A stretch of DNA of 64,000 nt from Poecilobothrus nobilitatus (GCA_947095535.1 OX352773.1:38709398-38773397), one strand, 5' to 3'. Shown: positions 1-12,849, numbered from the stretch's first letter. The notes: generated from the letters alone by a model not told the origin. Made by a program: numbers and translations.

Positions 1-3000
1 AAAGAAAAAAAAATTTTTTTTTTTTAATGAAAATGATGAAAAGTGAAATAAAAAAAAAAAATATTAAACATGTACATATACATGTTGCCAGTTAGATTGT
101 TTTTTGTTTTTTTAACTATAGAACTCAAAGAAAATTGTATGTGTGTATGTTAGAGTAAAAGTTGGTTTATGTGCGCGATTTAAAAGTTATACGATCAATT
201 AAGATTTCGTTTGTGCTTTTTTTTTTTTGGTTTGGTATAAGTAAATTTTTGAAGTATAGAAATTTAAAAACGCTTTTGTTTTTTCATTTTCTTTTTTTTT
301 TAAAGAGGGTCATAATAAAAAAATATATATATTTATAATATATATATATATGCATATGCATATTAAGAAACGCCTTGATAATTATTGTAATATGTAAGTG
401 GGAGACCACCATATCGAATTAGAATAAAAAATGAATTTGTAATTTCAAATGCTTTTCTTTTCTTTTCATTTTATTTAATTTTTTGTTTTTTGATATCTAC
501 AAGATTGATGAGACAGCATATTATTGCATGCCATAAACAGCAAGTAGTATAATAGTAGTAGTAAAAAATATTTTAAAAACGTTACATTATATACAAAAAA
601 ATTTTTTTCCAATCGTTTTGTTTTTCTTTTTTTTTCTTGTTGTGAATAATGCAACACAATATATGCAATAATGATGAACTCCACATGTGGTATAACCATA
701 TACCATTCTAATTTTATATACCATAAACGAGATAATATTTTTTTTTTTTTTTATACTCTATATTTTAAGAATTAAGAAGTTATATCATGGACACAATAAT
801 AATATATTGTATGATAAAACAAAAAAAAAAAAAAAAAAAATTTGAAGAGCTTTACCAATGAACTCTAACACTCTACATAGTCTACAGTATATTTTAACAG
901 AATTTATTGAAATTGGTCATTTAATAAGCGTTATTCAAGAATCACTTATATATCAATATATATATGATATTGAATATAATATTATGTATGCAGTATATAA
1001 AGTATAAAACCAGCATTATTTTCAAGATCATGGCTTAAGATTTTTCTTAAAAATAATCATTATATTGTATATTATCAAAATGATTATGATTATGATTATA
1101 ATGATGATGCATGGTGTCAGTTTTTTTTTTGATTTTTGTTCGATTTTTGTTCGGATTCAATTTTTTTGATTAAAAAATGATTATATAATTCGTGTTGTTT
1201 TTAACTAAAACATTAAATATATAAGAAAGCTAATCGTTTATTGAACTCTTTTTAAAAAAAAATAAATAACATGAGGCAATTCCATTTTTTTTTTTTTGTA
1301 TCGATTTTTTCAGTTGATTTAGAAAAAAAAAAATCGATGAGTATCAAATAATTGAGTGTGAAAAGTTTCTTTTTTAATTTTTCTTTATTTTGTATGCCTC
1401 TTTGAATTTGAATTTGCCTCAGTTTAATGTGTTTTCTTAATTTTTGTCTTTTTTTACTTTTTTGTAAAAGTCATTATTGCATTACATGCAACAGTTGATG
1501 ATTCAAAGAAAGTTTTTTTTTTTTTGCTTTGTGTTTTCCTATTTTGTTAATAGGGGGGAAATGCTTCGAAATTGAATTAATGAACAAATAAAAATAAAAA
1601 AAATTTGTTAGGGTTGAATTGAATTGAATAAGAAAATAATTTGTAATTAAAAACAAAAAAAAAACAAAATGGGAGTAAATTTTAAATTATAAAGAGTTTT
1701 TATAGAACTAATTTTTTAATTTGAATAAAAATATTGAATAATTTTGATTGTAAATAAGAAAGTAAATAAAGCAAATTATATGATATGTTTCATTTAAAGA
1801 TGGTCTAGACTCTAGAGAGTTAGACTAGCAATAAATAAAAAAATCTCTTTATACAACCATAGTCCGTGCTATATTCTTGAATTCGTAAACCAATTATGGT
1901 CTCCACACTACCATCAACATATTGTAAGAATTGAAGTAATACAAAAAAAAAATTGAGGGTTAATCCCGTTATGTTGCCTCCATATGTTGATCGTCTTAAA
2001 TTAATCGATATATGAATACTTTAGAATTCAATGGAACAATTCTGGATATTGTTTTTTATTACTTAAAGATCTTATAACCATATAGATTCATACTACATTA
2101 ACAATATACATATTAATAAATTCAGTAAACACAAAGGGACGTTTTAGATGCGAAAACACTTTTCCCATTACACTTGATAGGATTTAACTACGGAAAATAC
2201 GAAGCGATTGTTAATGAATAACCGAATGTTAATCAATGTGATTCAATACAAAACAATAATAAACATAAACATCAAATTCACATGGAGTTTTTTTTCCAAG
2301 ATTTTAATCTTGTATTTGGAAAAATTCACAATAGTAAAGTAGTGTTATCTGCAAACGTCAAAATTTATATGGTTCGTGTCTCTAATCGATTTAAATAAGA
2401 TTGAATAAATAAATAATTTTCAGAAAAATAGCTGCTCTATATATTATGCGTTGCATGGAACTGGGGATATATATATTATGAAAATTATGTACATACATGA
2501 GATAAACGCAGTATAGTGCCTTAACTCTGCAATAACTGTACGAACATAATATATGCTGTTTTCCTAAAATTTAATCATCTTTTTGAAAATTTACAATATT
2601 TAATCTAATTGAGTAATGAGATTTAGTTAAGTACATTTTGGAATTACATGACAGCTACCACGTCGATGCAGTTGCTCCAAATCAACTAAATTCTTCCCAT
2701 AAAACTTTATTATCTTTTAGAAAATTTCAGAAGTCTAGATTTTTAATCCAATTACCAAGACATCAGCATATAAATTTCCCAGCTACCCGAATCAATTGCG
2801 TTAAACTAACCAAATTTTATAGAAGTCGTTAGCATAAAACTTATAACTGGTGTTGATAAAATTTGAGATATCTATCTCAAAAAAACATTAATAACTCAGC
2901 TCTTATAAAGAAAGAAGTGGTTTGCTAGGTGCTCGAATCCATTTAGTTTCAATAGCGAAACTATCAATTTTATAATAAAAAAATAGTTAACAGTTTCAAA

Positions 3001-3386
3001 ATCTTCAAGTTGAGTTTGTGATCTATTTTTAGAATCAATGAAAAACGTGAATGTTTTAATTTGCTTTTGTAATCTACTTTATTATTGTGAATAAATTAAT
3101 GTATAAGACAATTATTTAGAGTTCAAATTCTTCTTCATTAATTGTTTTTTTTGTCTTTTAAATCAATGTTACTTTTAATTTATTATTAATAACTCCTCCA
3201 TAAAATCACATTTTCTTTTAAATAATGACAAAAAAAATAAATTAACTTTATGATACACTATTATGGTTACTCCGAATTTGGTTAGCATAATAAATCATCT
3301 AAAACAAAATACAAGAAAAGAAGACTTAAAATACGTTATTTCAAAAAAGATAATTTAATTTGTAATTTTTTTGCGAATTTAATATA

Positions 3387-3829
3387 CAGGGTGTTACGCA
3401 TAACAGTACAAATATTTAAGGAGGTGATTCTTATGACTAAAACTAGAACAAATTTGTACGACAGACGGGGTCTATTATCAGTCGTTTTCGAAATATTGGG
3501 ACTTTTATGCTTTTTGTTTTATATTATTCATTGCCAAATAACTCTTAACCCACATGCTCTGCAGATGCTAATTTAGTCTTCTTTGAAAGCTTATAGCTGC
3601 TGAAGAATTAATTATGCTGGGGTAATTATTTATTTATTTATTTAAAAATTTTTTATTTGAGGTTTCAATTCATGAAGGTTTTATAAGCCCATTCTGGGGT
3701 AATTACTTTTTATATTACTTATAGATAGAACATTTTAAATTTTTTTTTAAATATTTTCTAAAAACATAACGGGTTTTTGTGTAAAATTTTTGCATTTATT
3801 AATTTAACATTTTTTATTCTAACACCCTG
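3387..3829. mobile_element. Tc1/mariner-type MITE, 443 bp, TA target duplication
   Basis: The ends are perfect 10-bp inverted repeats, CAGGGTGTTA at the left and TAACACCCTG at the right. Each is flanked by TA (3385-3386 and 3830-3831). That is the target-site pattern of Tc1/mariner elements. It has no transposase; the 61-codon ORF inside is not recognisable. I read it as a non-autonomous copy. Confidence 0.75.
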
Positions 3830-5750
3830 TATATAATTTTTATTTTCAAACCAAATATATACCCAAAAAAGGAAAACATTCCAAATAAGATAAGATTTAT
3901 ACATAGTAAACCATGAAGCACATGCTATAGGTGTCTGAATTGTAGAATGTTATTAACATTGGAATTTTTTCCTCGCTTTGATTTTAATTTCTTTCTTTTC
4001 GAATTCCCAAATCAAATTTTATTAATTCCCAAATTGAGAAACACATGTTTTCATTCCATATAAAAATTTATATTTTACTGAATTAAGTCAATTTGGTAGT
4101 ATTTACCTGAAATATACATATACTTACGTTAATGATTAAATGATATAGTTATTAATCAATCTTTTTACCTTTCTTGATTATCAATTCTGCGTCTGTATAT
4201 TTATAATATACATTTTATAGTTACAAAGACTAAATGTTTTAGAAATGAAATATGTCAAATATGAGAGTAGACTTATGTCAAAAGTATGGTATAATTATCG
4301 TTACAATAAATCTATGGCCCGCCAAAATTTCTGGAATTATATGATCTATTAATAACACACTTGATTGTATAGCGAAATATCGGATTTCATTTCATTTCAT
4401 GAAAATATAATTGTTTGTTGTCTTTATTTCTGAATGAATGCGGCTCACTTCGTAACATGCAATGTAATATACTTGTAGTATTTAATGTGGCCCTCGGTGG
4501 TAAATAAGTTTGAAATGTGCTTTTTTTTTTAAAGGAACAAATCTCTTAAATTAAATTTTTGTTTTTTAATTTTACTTTGTCTTTTTCCTGCTGAATAAAT
4601 TTATCTTAATTTATAAATATCTGATATAAATTATAATTTTTTTTTTATTAATTCTTTATAGAGCATCAAGTTCAAGTTTGTAGATCACCTAATACCTATA
4701 TATGTACCTATTTCCATATATGAACTTTGCTACCATTCAAAGAAAACTATAAAAGAAAAAAAAAATTGTAACCAATAAAATGGTGCAATGGCATAAAGTG
4801 ACTGATTTTTTTTTCATTTTTTATACTTGTTTTTCTTTATCGTAAATCCAGTAAATTGATTATAATTTGAATTGATGATAAAATTAGTAGACTGTTTGAC
4901 TTTGAAGTAAAAAACTTTAAATTTTTTTTGTTTTGTCTTAAGTTTTGTGGTATGAATAATTAGATAGTAGATATATTAAAACGGTAATTGTTAATATAAT
5001 TATTTTAATTTTTAACTTCTAAATTTAGTTAAAAAATGTTAAGTTTCTGAATTGGCGCTTATATATACACATTTTTTTTTTTGTAATAAAATTAAGATAC
5101 AAATATATGTGAAATAAAGTGATGTATCTATAAAAAAAATTATGTCTCTAATAAAATGTATAGGTACTATAACTATACTACTCTTAGTAAAAATGTATAG
5201 CATAATATAGATAAAATCCAAAATATAAATTTATCTGGGTTGATCTTTATTTTATTGCATTTGAAGTATATACACCATATTCATATCTAATGGAAAGCTT
5301 TCGCTATGTGTGGTGTAATGCTGCAAACTAATATAGCAACAAAATTGACATCTTAACTTTTTCTTAACATTAACTAATTGTGTTTTATTTCAAGTCAAAA
5401 ATTGTCTTTTTAAAAAAAAAAATATGAAATTATTGATTTAGTTAAGTAACATGATAGGAGTATTTATTTTGTGTACTGTTGACCAACCCAATTCCAAAGA
5501 CACGGAATATAGTTATATTTTTGTTATAGTTATTTTTAGCTGTTTCAAAAATTTTACTCGAATTTCAAGTCATTTTACCAAGCTAACCGTTAAAATGTTT
5601 ATAACATGGTCAGAATATCGAAATAAATATGTATCTTGACGGTTTTAAAAGTCATTAAAAGGTTATATTTAATCTAAAAATAATTGATAATATAACAACG
5701 AATTAATATTATATATATGTACATATATAATAATATATGTATGTATATAA

Positions 5751-5753
<3 letters not shown>

Positions 5754-5783
<30 letters not shown>
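5754..5783. repeat. (TA)n microsatellite
   Basis: An uninterrupted TA-dinucleotide tract in an AT-rich surround, preceded by degenerate TATATGTA repeats from about 5709. No other function is visible. Confidence 0.9.
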
Positions 5784-5785
<2 letters not shown>

Positions 5786-6549
5786 ATGTGTCTTTATTCT
5801 GTCTGCAATTTACATAGAGGGAACCATTTTTCTATAAATTACCTCTTTGATACATTTACCTCTTTGAAAATTTATTGATACACATTTATTAAAGACATAA
5901 ACCATACCGATTTTGACATTTCCAGTTTATAATTTACTGCTGTGAACTAAATTAAAACAAAAAACGCTTTGAAAAAGAAATGTTAAGAAAGTAAATTATG
6001 TACAGCATTTTGCTTAGATTCGGTTATAAGTTTTATCATAGAAAAATTAAATAGGATTTATTTTAGTCACGAGGTTACGCAACTAGTATTCATATAATTA
6101 AGAAAATGTCAGTAATGTGTTTAACAAAATAAATTATTTTTTATTTTTTTTCTAAGCTAGCGCTTTGACGTGATTATAAAGCTAAAAAGACGTATTACTT
6201 TTTGATTAGGATAGTATTCAAGAAATAAAATATTATTATTAATAAAATAAAAGCAGTAAAACTTGTTGAACTATTTTATAGTTTTTTTTTTTATGCAATA
6301 ATAATATTATACTGAAACCGGTAACTTTGAATTTTTATCATTTATAGAATTATTTTATTTTAAAATGATAATAATATTCCTCAAATTTTATTAAATTTAT
6401 GATTGCATCGATTTATAAAGTTTTTTTTCTTTTATTTATGTAACAGATTGCAAACTTTATATAAAATACTTTTTTTTTTGTTTTCATCAAATTCTTAATA
6501 ATATTAAATTAAATAATTAATATAAAATTTTCTTTTTATATATATTTAG

Positions 6550-6792
6550 GATTTACAAATGCGCTAGCTAGTACCTCAAATGAAGAAGATTACTTAGAAG
6601 ATGATTATAATGAAAATTATAATGATGATTATAATGAAGAGAATCGTTCTAAACCAGATTCAAATGCTATATCAACAAATGAAGCTGTTATTGATGATCC
6701 ACCAAGATTAAAATATGATAAAAATACAACAACAATTCGAGCTAAACCTGGTGATGATGTAATATTACCATGTGATGTAGTAAATGTTCATA
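6550..6792 (+). CDS. Ig/FN3 gene exon: acidic N-terminus and start of Ig1
   Basis: The acceptor is TATATTTAG and the donor GTAAGT; the exon is phase 1 at both ends. It encodes a low-complexity acidic segment rich in D, E, N and Y (EEDYLEDDYNENYNDDYNEE). It then enters the first Ig strand with the B-strand cysteine in VILPCDV. The acidic run is atypical for this family and may carry Tyr sulfation sites, which is inference. Confidence 0.85.
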
Positions 6793-9700
6793 GTAAGTTT
6801 TGAAATATTTTTTTAGAAGAAAATTTTTCTTTTTTATATAAAAAATAATTAAACAAATATTTTTTTTTTTTTATACACATATATATTATATAGGTACAAA
6901 TGTTGTCCTTTGGTACAATGAAACTCAAGTAATTGTTCAAAGTGGTATTATTTTGACACAACGTCGTATTAAAAATGCTGAAAATAATGGTATAAATATA
7001 ACAAATGTAACACCATATGATACAAATAAATATATGTGTCAAATTTTACCAAATAAAATTGAATATTTTGTTAATTTAATTGTTGAAGAAGATAATACTG
7101 TTAAAATATCTGTAAATGAACGTGATGGATCAAATAAACAATTTACATTCCGACAAGGTGAAACTGTTTTATTAGAATGTAAATATCATGGTCCTGAAAC
7201 TGATGTTAAAATAAAATGGTCATTAAATGTAAGTTTATACAAAGAAAAAAAAAATCAGTTTGAATTTTGTTATGCGATAAATAGATTCCAAAAAAAAAAA
7301 AAAATAAGGTAGAATATAAAATTAAAGATTTCTAAAGATGCTCATTTTCCAAAAGGCAATAAAATTAGTTTAGAATTTATTTATTGTGACTCGCAACAAA
7401 ATTTTGTAATTTTGCTTAAAATTTTTATTAGCAAAAATAAAGGATTATTAAAAGGATTTTTATTAGAAAATTAATTAATTTTATTTTAAAAATATTATCA
7501 TAAAATTATAAATAACTAAAATTAAAAAATATGTAACAACCAAAATGTAAAAGTTGACATTTTTCATATTATTTACCTTACGGTCATATTGAACAAAATT
7601 CAACATCGATTAGTGAGGTTAGGTGTTTAGTGATTGGTATGCTATAACTTTTACTCTTTATGGTAGTTTTTTTGAATAAAAAACTTAATTTAGATAGTAG
7701 GAAGGCTTTTAAAGTTTTTTCTATTTGCTTGCTTTGCAAATATACTCCAAGGTATTTCACCAAATCGTCTGCTTTTATTAAAGTGTTACAATCTTTTGCA
7801 AAATAAACTGTTTCTAATTCTTAGGAACTGATAAATGAAATTTAGTTATAAATTGCTTCTGAACACACTCAATTCAGATTTATTAAAATTCATTTTTAAT
7901 CACCAAAAATTAATATAGTGCTTTGTGTTATCTTAATCTTAAACTCTATTTTGATCCATTACTTCAAGTTAATGTTAAATATAAAATTGGTAACTTTGAA
8001 AATCGCATAAAAAAGGAATCTAAAGCATATAATAAATTAAAGTATATAATATTATAGTATATAATATATTTTATAATGTTTTTTTTTTTGTTTTTGCATA
8101 TACCCCCATAGAGTGGAAGTATTCATCAACATGGTGCTCATGTTGAAAATGGTCATATTAGTATTAAACATGTTGATGCAAAACATGCTGGTAATTATCA
8201 ATGTTTAGGTGATATCAGTGGTAAATTTAGTGATTTACCTTTAACATCTGTTGATATTGTTGTTTTACATAAACCAAAAACATCAACACATCGACATCAT
8301 GTTAATACAAAAATTGGTGATCATGCATTATTAACTTGTGATTATCATGCAAATCCAATTGCATCAGTTGAATGGAAACATAATTCAAATATAATTCCAA
8401 TTATATCAGAAAAATATAAAATAAGAACTACAATACATAATCATAGAAATCGAACGACTTTATCAATTAAAAATATTGATAAAAATGATTTAGGAACATA
8501 TGTTTGTGAAGCTAAAGTAAGAATTATTTTATTAATATTTTTCATATAGATTTCTAAAATTTATATATATTTATATATTAATATTATGAATTTTATTTAA
8601 ACAGAATTCATTAGGAAGTGATATTTCAAAAGTACATGTAATTTTGGAACCAGAAACACCAGTATACGAAAAACATGAAATTGAAGGACGATTAGTTAAT
8701 TTATATTGGTTAACTAGAAGTACAACATTATTAATGGATGCCATTTTGGATTATAAATTAAATAAGGTAAATACAAAAAATTAAAAAATGAGTTTATATT
8801 GAAATTATCCTTTAAAATTAAAATTTAACTTTGATTATTGTTTTGTTTTTTATTATTAAATTTTACTTAATATCCTAATTAAAAGAAAACAATTTTAATT
8901 ATTTCTGTGGATACCATAAAATTAGTTATTTCTTAATATTTTAATATTATATTTTATCACTCAAAAACAGTTTAAATTAGTTAAACACAGTGATATCCTA
9001 TAGTAAGAGTGAAAGTCTAGTAACGAACTCCATTATCTATAGATGTTGCATACAAAGCAAAAAAAAAAACGTTAATTTTCTATCAGCAGCATTTGAAATT
9101 CAGAAAATTTTCTAAATTTCAATTTTACCATACATTTTTCATATTTATAAATAAGTGTAACTTTACGCTTGCCGTACCATTTTTCAAACTGAAATAATTG
9201 ACATAAACAAGGCAGTGAACTACTTGGTAAATCAGCAACTGCTTCTCATTTTTTAATGTACATTGTATAAGTTGTACATTTTGTATAAGTAAACGGACAT
9301 AGTGGCTTTTTAAGTATTTTTATAACTGATAAAATCACTATAGGAGTGGCACACACATATAAATTTTCCGATAAAAAAAGAATCTCGGTCTTTCTATTAC
9401 ACTTATAAATGTTGGTCTCAACAAGAAACCAATATACTCAATTAATCTAAGACGGCACTTGCCGATCAACAGATAAGTCAGAAGTTTAGGACTTGCCACA
9501 TATATGACTTTTGAAGAAATTTCAAAAAGTAAAAAAGAGTCAATTTCACCTTTTTTATGAATGCCCAGGTCTTGCTCTAAAAAGAAAAATGTTTCTGTGG
9601 AATATCTTTTTAAATAGCATTTTAACCTTAAAGTGATTTAGAGTATCACAAAGGGTTTTAAACTGATCTAAGTGTCCTCCTTAGTATCATTTTTCTTATA

Positions 9701-12573
9701 CCTCTTTATGTTATAGAAATGTATTTTCATAAAATTTTAATAAAACATTTAAAATAATATAAAATAATAAAATAAATTGTCATTTTATATTTATTTTATA
9801 TATATAGAGTACAGATTGGATGACAGAAGCTGCATTTAGAAATCATAAACATGAAGATAGTCAATCAAGTTGGAAAATACATCATAAATTAGAAGTTCCA
9901 ACTGGTGAATGGGAGGCACGTGTACGTGTTAAAAATCATTATGGATGGTCAGAATTTTCTAAACCATTTAATTTTATTATAACTGATGAAGGTAAATTTT
10001 ATTTTAAAATATTATTATTTATTATAATTTATATATTATCAAATAATATAAAAAAAACAAAAAAAAAATATTCTAAATTCTTAAAATTTTGTACATTTTT
10101 TTTTTTCAAATTAAAATTAAACAATAAATAAAAACAATTATATTTAATACAATATTATATAATATTTTATATATATATATATATATATACATATGATTTT
10201 TATATATACATATACATATATATATATATTCATTTAATAATAATAAACCAATAAAATAGCTCCTGTTGAAAAAGAAATTTCTCCAGAAATTGTTACTGAA
10301 TTACCAGCACCTGTAGATATTGTAAAACCTACAGATACTGAAGGTAAAAATTATAAAAAAAAAAAAAAAAAAAAACATGAAGTAAAACAATATTACAAAA
10401 ATGTGCAATTTATAATTGTAACTTTTAATTAAAGCTTTTAATATTATTTTTGGCTAATTTCTTTATATAATATATACATACATATATATAATTTTTTTCT
10501 ATGTATTTTGATTTTTGTTAAATTTAATTTAATTGAATATGATGTTATTTAATATTTCTATTTTTTTTACTTTTTTTTTTTTGTTTTTTGTTTTCAATAA
10601 AAAAAAATTCACTCAAAATTTAATTATCAACAACTCATTATCAAAAAAGTTTTTATATATCTATTGCTTTAATTTAATTTAATGCACATCATTTTACTGA
10701 TTTTTATATATTATTATATATCTATCTATCTATATATCATTCTTTCTTACCTTTAAATTCAATATATATAGCAAAATGAAAGCTTAAGCATTACCTATAC
10801 TGACTCTGCTTTTAAAAATAAACTATTATGAATAGAAAATTTCTTGTCTGTAAAATTTGAGTTTTAAACTCAAGTTAAATTTAAAAAAAAATTGAGTTTT
10901 ATTTTGAAATAAAAACTACTACATATACTTTGTTTTGAGTCAACTCTATATATTAAATGAATTCCTGGGCAAATAATTATCTTTATATATAAAATCGCAA
11001 TTTCTGGTATTTTTTTTTAAAATCGTTGCTCAAGTTCAGCTTAAGATTTTTTTAAATAATTTTTACTTTACGAACTAATAGATCACTTGCTAGTAAAAAG
11101 GTATAACAATTAAAAACACTAACATGTATACGGAATTCATTAAGTTACTTACAACAACAGTGTTACGCGATACATATATAGTGAAATTTAATACTTGTAA
11201 TGAAAATTTTCTATAGCTATACCTAAATACAAGAGCTATTAGCTAAGATTAATGTTTAAGGAGTATATGTATAAGTAGGTGCAGTGACAGAATGTTCGAG
11301 GAAATAAAGTCCGCGGACTTTAATTTCAAAACTTTTGGGATTAAAAGCTGCGTGAGTTTTTCCTTTTTGAATTGAATTAAAGCCCATAATTAAAAGGAAT
11401 TAAAACCCACGGACTTTAATTCAATTCAAAAAGGAATTAAAACCCATTTGAGATAGAATGAAGATCAACACTATTTTTTATTACTAAAAGAAGAGAGTAA
11501 TAGAATATGCAGAGCAAACGCATTAGGAGGGATTTTAGAGTTTTGGATAAAAATGGGGGTATCTTCTTTCTCCAGAAAATTTACTAATATGTATAAGTAT
11601 GTGCGAGATTCTGAATTGGGACGAATTTTAGAGTTGGTTACAAAATCAGCGTTATATGCTTTTTTCAAAATATGTATATAAGTAATTGTCCTAATAACTC
11701 CTATTGTCAGAGATTTTGAATTGATTTTAGAATTATATGCATATGCGAGGTCTGAACAATTAAAGAAAAGTTTAATGAGACTTCTGGTTCATTGAAGTGA
11801 GTCAAAAGTCCCAATTAATTTTCGGACCATGTAATTTCCGACATTTCACCAAATAAAATCCAGTCAAATGAAATACAGACTCATGATAGTAACCTTTGTG
11901 TTACTCAATTGGCTTTACTTCTTTTTCGAGATGGACTTAAAGTCCACGATCTAGTACAATTAAAACCCATGGATATTCATTCTTTTTTTGGAATTAAAGC
12001 CCGCGGGTTTTATTTCCTCTGGCGTTCTGTCACTGCACCGTATAAGTAACATTGGGACATTTTGATATAGAATCTATATTGTGCTACTTATAATGTTATC
12101 AGCCCTACTGTTTTTAAGAATGTAAAAATCTGTAGAGGGTTTATTGCTCGCTGTTCATCTTTGTTACCTACATGAAAAACATTTAGTTTTTTTTTTTCAT
12201 TTATTTATTAATCTTAAAATTTCATTTCATTTTATAGATATTGTATTTAACTTGCATTAGTATAATTTTATATCACTTAGAAATTATATTATGTATTTTT
12301 TATTTAATTTTATTTATTTTATAATTTATGCATAAATACTATTTACTTTTATATAAATATTTCAAGATTAATATTTATACATATATATTTTTTATTTATT
12401 TCATTATTTTAGATGAAACCATTCTAAAAAGTTCATTTGGTCTTGGTAGTCCATCACAACAAGCTGATGATAGCTCGGCAACACATTTAACAGTATATAG
12501 TACAGTTATGCCTTTAACAATTTTAGTCTTATCAATTTATAATTTAGTGCCATCATTATTTAGTAATTTATAA
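6550..12573 (+). CDS. GPI-anchored cell-adhesion protein, 3 Ig + 1 FN3 domains (klingon/wrapper-like), 5' end missing
   Basis: Seven exons join in frame: 6550-6792, 6894-7228, 8112-8516, 8605-8766, 9808-9991, 10260-10343 and 12413-12573. All have GT-AG borders, and together they give about 523 residues. An acidic stretch of about 60 residues precedes Ig1 (ILPCDV ... LWY ... DTNKYMCQI). Ig2 follows (LLECKY ... IKWSLN ... AGNYQC), then Ig3 (LLTCDYHANP ... VEWKHN ... DLGTYVCEAKNSLG). Next come an FN3-like domain (GEWEARVRVKNHYGWSEFS), a short Pro/Glu linker and a C-terminal hydrophobic tail ending at the stop, as in GPI-attachment signals. Three Ig plus one FN3 plus GPI is the plan of Drosophila klingon and wrapper, which act in neuron-glia contact; I cannot tell which is closer. 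The signal-peptide exon is not found. Domain calls are firm; the family name is inference. Confidence 0.85.
6894..7228 (+). CDS. Ig/FN3 gene exon: rest of Ig1 and first half of Ig2
   Basis: It starts in phase 1 (AGT spans the junction) and ends in phase 0 before GTAAGT. It carries the Ig1 tryptophan (VVLWYNET) and the Y-x-C strand (DTNKYMCQI). It also carries the first cysteine and the tryptophan of Ig2 (VLLECKYHG, KIKWSLN). Two N-x-S/T sequons are visible in Ig1 (NET, NIT). Confidence 0.9.
8112..8516 (+). CDS. Ig/FN3 gene exon: second half of Ig2 and most of Ig3
   Basis: A 405-bp exon, phase 0 at both ends. It completes Ig2 (AKHAGNYQCLGD), then encodes Ig3 with cysteine in HALLTCDYHANP, tryptophan in SVEWKHN and the D-x-G-x-Y-x-C motif in KNDLGTYVCEAK. 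The P-I-A-S-V-E-W pattern matches the third Ig of klingon-type proteins. Confidence 0.9.
8605..8766 (+). CDS. Ig/FN3 gene exon: end of Ig3 and start of FN3
   Basis: 162 bp, phase 0 at both ends, acceptor AAACAG. It begins NSLGSD, the G strand of Ig3, then runs through EPETPVYEK into the first FN3 strands. The FN3 tryptophan is probably the one in NLYWLTRS. Confidence 0.85.
9808..9991 (+). CDS. Ig/FN3 gene exon: main part of the FN3 domain
   Basis: Phase 0 in, phase 1 out (GAAG|GTAAAT). It encodes STDWMTEAAF and the conserved FN3 core GEWEARVRVKNHYGWSEFS, with the usual tyrosine and W-S-x-F ending. The ORF runs past the donor into intron for about 45 codons, so the ORF alone would over-extend this exon. 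Confidence 0.85.
10260..10343 (+). CDS. Ig/FN3 gene exon: Pro/Glu linker
   Basis: A small 84-bp exon, phase 1 at both ends. It encodes a stalk rich in P, E, V and T (APVEKEISPEIVTELPAP). Being symmetric it could be skipped without a frameshift, joining FN3 directly to the GPI exon. I place it from frame, acceptor (AAAATAG) and donor; it has no domain. Confidence 0.7.
10344..12412 (+). other. Intron with an inserted 9-bp-TSD element
   Basis: This 2.07-kb intron separates the linker exon from the GPI exon. Most of its middle is the transposable element at 11278-12039. The rest is poly-T/TA-rich sequence with no coding signal. Confidence 0.8.
11278..12039. mobile_element. Foldback/Mutator-like non-autonomous element, 9-bp target duplication
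   Basis: The left end GGTGCAGTGACAGAA is matched by an inverted right end. The match extends through AGGAAATAAA and CCGCGG for about 45 bp with few mismatches. A perfect 9-bp direct repeat GTATAAGTA flanks it (11269-11277 and 12040-12048). The interior has nested inverted copies of an AATTAAAGCCC-type unit. It also has a repeat that, read on the minus strand, gives NSKI-PN-SES-type peptides. The same internal repeat occurs in the element at 46796-47608. A 9-bp duplication with long inverted ends suggests a Mutator-like or foldback element; no transposase is present. Confidence 0.8.
12413..12573 (+). CDS. Ig/FN3 gene last exon: GPI-attachment signal and stop
   Basis: The acceptor is ATTATTTTAG, and phase 1 joins G|AT to give Asp. 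It encodes a Ser/Gly/Ala-rich spacer (SSFGLGSPSQQADDSSATH), a good omega-site region. A hydrophobic tail (MPLTILVLSIYNLVPSLF) then ends six residues or fewer before the stop. There is no charged cytoplasmic end, so a GPI signal fits better than a transmembrane anchor. Confidence 0.85.
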
Positions 12574-12604
12574 ATTTAAAAACAATATATATATATAATA
12601 ATTA

Positions 12605-12610
12605 AATAAA
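12605..12610 (+). promoter_or_regulatory. Candidate poly(A) signal AATAAA of the Ig/FN3 gene
   Basis: The first AATAAA after the stop, only 32 bases on. Several more AATAAA hexamers follow by 12660 in this A-rich sequence, so the site actually used cannot be chosen. Confidence 0.35.
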
Positions 12611-12798
12611 AAATATTATACATTATTTAAAATACATATTATTATATAAATAAATAAAATTTAATCAAAATGGAAAAAAAAAAAAAACAAAACAAAACAA
12701 TTTTAAATTCATAAACAGCAAAGAAAATATAAAAATAAAAGAAATGAAAAAAAAATTTGTAAAATTAATTATATTTAATGATATACATAAATAAATTA

Positions 12799-12799
<1 letters not shown>

Positions 12800-12848
<49 letters not shown>
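12800..12848. repeat. (TA)n microsatellite
   Basis: A nearly pure TA tract of about 48 bases. Similar shorter tracts lie at about 13935-13970 and 18721-18749. These are likely length-polymorphic. Confidence 0.9.

Positions 12849-12849
<1 letters not shown>

Larger units (their letters stand above)
1..6549. other. Non-coding upstream stretch: intron or 5' flank of the Ig/FN3 gene
   Basis: No convincing coding exon is visible. The first recognised exon (6550) opens in phase 1, so it needs one base from an upstream exon, which should carry the start codon and signal peptide. I could not find that exon here; it may be outside the window or too short to see. The stretch is poly-A/T-rich with short (TA)n runs. 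Its only defined elements are the MITE at 3387-3829 and the (TA)n tract near 5754. Scattered small ORFs show no domain and no codon structure. Confidence 0.6.

Noticed and set aside
3391..3576. A 61-codon plus-strand ORF with a hydrophobic stretch, possible signal-peptide exon of the Ig/FN3 gene
   Set aside because: It begins inside the terminal repeat of the MITE at 3387 and has no suitable donor leaving phase 1; it belongs to the transposon.
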